In this document: positions 5,510 through 7,203 of the stretch, one piece after another
How positions within the stretch are numbered: position 1 is the stretch's first letter
How the letters are laid out: each line of letters opens with the position of its first letter
NCBI GenBank assembly: GCA_003519965.1
Contig: DOVS01000111.1
Location: 1-7,203 of the forward strand
Length of the DNA: 7,203 nt
Direction: 5' to 3'
Source: Betaproteobacteria bacterium
GTDB taxonomy: Bacteria; Pseudomonadota; Gammaproteobacteria; Burkholderiales; UBA9220
Notes under the pieces: model-generated
What the model was told of the DNA's origin: nothing
Database searches by the model: none
What the model saw: only the letters and a program-made list of their open reading frames with translations
Position numbers and translations under genes: made by a program

Positions 5510-5539
5510 CCTATAAAATACACGTACATTCAATGTAAA
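5510..5539 (-). promoter_or_regulatory. Candidate promoter of the EEP gene
   Basis: On the minus strand TTTACA (5534-5539, five of six matches to TTGACA) is followed by an 18-base spacer and TATAGG (5510-5515, four of six matches). The predicted start is near 5503, giving a leader of about 93 bases before the ATG at 5409. Confidence 0.4.
5525..5537. promoter_or_regulatory. Palindrome overlapping the EEP promoter, possible operator
   Basis: TACATT-C-AATGTA is a perfect 6-base inverted repeat around one central base. It covers part of the -35 hexamer and the spacer of the predicted EEP promoter, a typical place for a repressor to bind. No regulator gene is adjacent, so the binder is unknown. 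Confidence 0.35.
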
Positions 5540-6014
5540 AGCACCGCTCGAATTAACCGAGTCGATGAAACCAGCAGGGGTCATATTGCTTAATGCCCGC
5601 GCCGACGCGATTCGGCGGAATCATCGTTCGTTTTCTGCGGAACGGGCGATCCTCGATGGTTCGCCATTTGCCTTTGAATGTTCATGATAGCCTAAGAATC
5701 GCCGCCATGCCGCTGGATCGCACTCTATCCGCCATCCGCTTCCATATCGTATCGCTATCGAGGGCGATTGCGGCGGTTGGCTAACCGGCGGCGCCGCTTG
5801 GCGGATGCGCCGCGCCGACATTTCCCGCGTCGCCGCCGAATCCCGACCGGCGCATGCTTGGATCCGGTTTGCCGGGTCGCGGCTTTCGCTAATTTAGTGT
5901 AGTCCGGCGATTGTTTCATTAGCGTTTGGCGGCGGCGCGGCCGCCTTGCGCGGTTGCGGAATGGAGCCGTGCGGCGGTTCGCCGGCCGCTTGAACGGATG
6001 TGTTCGCCTGCGAT

Positions 6015-6307
6015 TTATTCGTTCTCGACTCTTGTAAAGGGAATAAACGCGTAGGCTAGCAGGATCGCTAGCATGATCGTGGCGGCGATTAACGCGAGGT
6101 TAACGAACCAGCCAAGATTAACCCTGCCTGGAGAACTCCTGCACCCAGGATAACGGCAAGCGGCGGCGTTTTCCAGAATAACGAAAGTACGCAATGGCAC
6201 GGGTTGCAGCGAATCCGGTCTTCGCCCCATAGCCCCGATTTGATGACCGCCCATAGGGAAGCGCGCGGGTTGCAGCAAGGACATCGCCGGTATAAGGTTA
6301 TTCGCAT
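6015..6307 (-). pseudogene. Zinc-ribbon-like small membrane protein gene, split by a frameshift
   Basis: Two overlapping minus-strand frames each hold half of one plausible protein. The first (from ATG 6307 to a stop at 6089) starts MRITLYRRCPCC, then SLWAVIKSGLWG and CNPCHC: two CxxC pairs like a zinc ribbon, followed by an apolar segment PLAVILGAGVLQAG. The second (ending at 6015) supplies NLGWFVNLALIAATIMLAILLAY, an obvious membrane helix, and a charged tail FTRVENE. Joined near 6105-6140 they give about 97 residues with two Cys pairs and two membrane helices, a common plan for small uncharacterised proteobacterial proteins. Moving from one frame to the other fits a loss of one base. No slippery heptamer is in phase near the join, so programmed frameshifting is unlikely. 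The start lacks a ribosome site and lies 48 bases downstream of the alkyltransferase gene. A sequencing error remains possible. Confidence 0.6.
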
Positions 6308-6321
6308 AATCGCCGCAACGG

Positions 6322-6338
6322 CGCCGTCAGCCGGCGCG
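6322..6338 (-). repeat. Hairpin after the alkyltransferase gene
   Basis: GCGCCG and CGGCGC flank a 5-base loop, a 6-pair GC-only stem lying in the 48-base gap after the TAG at 6356. No T-tract follows on the minus strand, so it may weaken read-through into the broken membrane gene without being a true terminator. Confidence 0.25.
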
Positions 6339-6355
6339 TTGTCCGATGGCGCACG

Positions 6356-7183
6356 CTATTCATTTCTTGCCGTCTCCCATGCGTGGATTGCGTGCTTTCT
6401 AATTTCTCCCCAGTGATACCCGCCAAGTTTGCCGCATTGTTGAATGACGCGATGGCACGGGATAAGGAAGGCGGCAGGATTCGCGCCAGCGGCAAGACCG
6501 ACGGCTCTCGCTGAGCGCGGGCGGCCGATGGCGGCCGCTACTTGCGTATAGCTGGCTACTGTCGCCGGTGGTATTTGTAACAATGCTTTCCATACGCTGA
6601 TCTGAAAGTTGGTGCCGGAGACATGCAACGATAAAGGGCGGTCTACTGGTTTTTCACCGCCGAAGATCGCGCGAATCGCAGCGGATGTTCGTTGCGCGTT
6701 TTCATGCAACACCGCCCGTGGCCACTGGTTGGACAAACGCATCAGGTGCGCGTCGATTGTCGAATCATCCAGAAATCCAAGCTGACATATCCCTCTGGGC
6801 GTGGTGGCGATCAATGCTTTTCCAAAGGGGGTGTCATGTACGGCATACTCGATGGTTACGCCAGCGCCCCCCGTTTTGTACTCGCCGGGCGTTACCGCTT
6901 CCAATTGAACGAAGTGGTCGTATAATCGCGACCCGCTGCTCAATCCGAGGGAATCGGAAACGTCCAGGAGCGGCCTCGATTCGCCGAGCAATTGTTTCGC
7001 TCTTTCCACGGTCAGTACTTGCAGGAATCTTTTCGGGGTGACGCCGGCCCAACGGCAGAATAGGCGCTGGAAATGGAAAGGACTCATGTGCAGGTGCGCC
7101 GCAATTTCCGCCAAAGTCGGTTGGCTGCCGACCCGGCGGACGATGAAGGAAATTGCCCGGGCGATGCGGTCATAGTCTGACAC
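6356..7183 (-). CDS. AraC-type HTH fused to methylated-DNA-[protein]-cysteine S-methyltransferase (Ada-like)
   Basis: The 275-residue product has two parts. Residues about 8-103 are an AraC-family double helix-turn-helix (TLAEIAAHLHMSPFHFQRLF at 23-42; a second around 72-95 ending TPGEYK). Residues about 108-272 are an O6-alkylguanine-DNA alkyltransferase with SARAVG (Arg226), GANP (Asn235) and the active-site IPCHRV with acceptor Cys243, then GGYHWG. It should remove O6-alkyl groups from guanine by suicidal transfer to Cys243. The N-terminal Ada domain, whose Cys accepts methyl from phosphotriesters and switches Ada into an activator, is absent, so any regulation must work differently. The start is GTG at 7183, supported by GGAG seven bases upstream; the homology begins there too. 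The gene ends just before the broken membrane gene on the same strand. Confidence 0.93.
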   Translation of the reverse strand: MSDYDRIARAISFIVRRVGSQPTLAEIAAHLHMSPFHFQRLFCRWAGVTPKRFLQVLTVERAKQLLGESRPLLDVSDSLGLSSGSRLYDHFVQLEAVTPGEYKTGGAGVTIEYAVHDTPFGKALIATTPRGICQLGFLDDSTIDAHLMRLSNQWPRAVLHENAQRTSAAIRAIFGGEKPVDRPLSLHVSGTNFQISVWKALLQIPPATVASYTQVAAAIGRPRSARAVGLAAGANPAAFLIPCHRVIQQCGKLGGYHWGEIRKHAIHAWETARNE

Positions 7184-7203
7184 TGGTCTTCTCCGATCTG
7201 CTG

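Larger units (their letters stand above)
5410..6014. other. Gene-poor region
   Basis: About 600 bases without a convincing gene on either strand. Two opposed open frames near 5593-5821 overlap each other, are Arg/Ala/Pro-rich and lack good ribosome sites. What I can see is the promoter and palindrome of the EEP gene (5510-5539) and several GC-rich inverted repeats, including GGCGGC-GCG-GCCGCC around 5930-5945. None of these is followed by a T-tract, and I see no RNA gene. Confidence 0.5.

Noticed and set aside
5593..5821. Two opposed short frames in the gene-poor region
   Set aside because: They overlap each other, have shadow-like Arg/Ala/Pro-rich compositions, and the plus-strand one has its nearest purine-rich site about 12 bases from the ATG.
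6089..6160. Programmed -1 frameshifting in the split membrane gene
   Set aside because: I find no in-phase X XXY YYZ slippery heptamer or following pseudoknot; the A-run at the Trp-Lys codons is not in the right phase.
1..7203. CRISPR array, transposase, tRNA or rRNA gene, phage module
   Set aside because: No regular direct repeats with spacers, no transposase-like frame, no terminal inverted repeats with target duplications, and no tRNA- or rRNA-like sequence could be seen.

Overview
The window is moderately GC-rich bacterial DNA. It looks like a Gram-negative proteobacterium able to fix nitrogen, because it holds the end of nifQ, a lipobox lipoprotein, a SlyD-type isomerase with a His-rich tail and an AraC/MGMT fusion. 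A gammaproteobacterium, possibly a type I methanotroph, would fit, but this is inferred from the general look of the proteins and not from a marker gene.

Layout. 1-291 (+): 3' end of nifQ, entering from the left edge. 292-706: no gene. This stretch contains a tight cluster of DnaA-box-like sequences at 455-489, a markedly AT-rich block from about 500 to 596, and a consensus-like rightward promoter that faces no gene. 707-988 (-): small unknown protein. 1195-1851 (-): leucine-rich-repeat-variant (LRV) protein made of seven exact 26-residue repeats. 1924-2412 (-): lipoprotein with a good promoter at 2449-2477. 2413-2885: divergent spacer with two hairpins. 2886-3365 (+): SlyD-like peptidyl-prolyl isomerase followed by a clear intrinsic terminator. 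3515-4363 (+): cytoplasmic staphylococcal-nuclease-like protein. 4447-5409 (-): endonuclease/exonuclease/phosphatase (EEP) fold enzyme, convergent with the nuclease and preceded by a promoter overlapped by a small palindrome. 5410-6014: about 600 bases with no convincing gene. 6015-6307 (-): a two-Cys-pair membrane protein gene whose halves lie in two frames, so probably broken. 6356-7183 (-): AraC-type HTH fused to O6-alkylguanine-DNA alkyltransferase, starting with GTG near the right edge.

How they fit together. The left edge is the end of a nitrogenase-maturation locus (NifQ supplies molybdenum for FeMo-co). The LRV protein nearby may be linked to it, but it lacks the Fe-S domain of the classic LRV protein. 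The rest is a mixed neighbourhood: one protein-folding gene, two putative nucleases placed tail to tail, and an alkylation-repair gene. I do not see a complete recognisable multi-gene system such as CRISPR or a phage or transposon module. The points most worth a second look are the DnaA-box/AT-rich block, the convergent nuclease pair with its possible operator, the iron-sulfur-less LRV protein near nifQ and the frame-split membrane gene.
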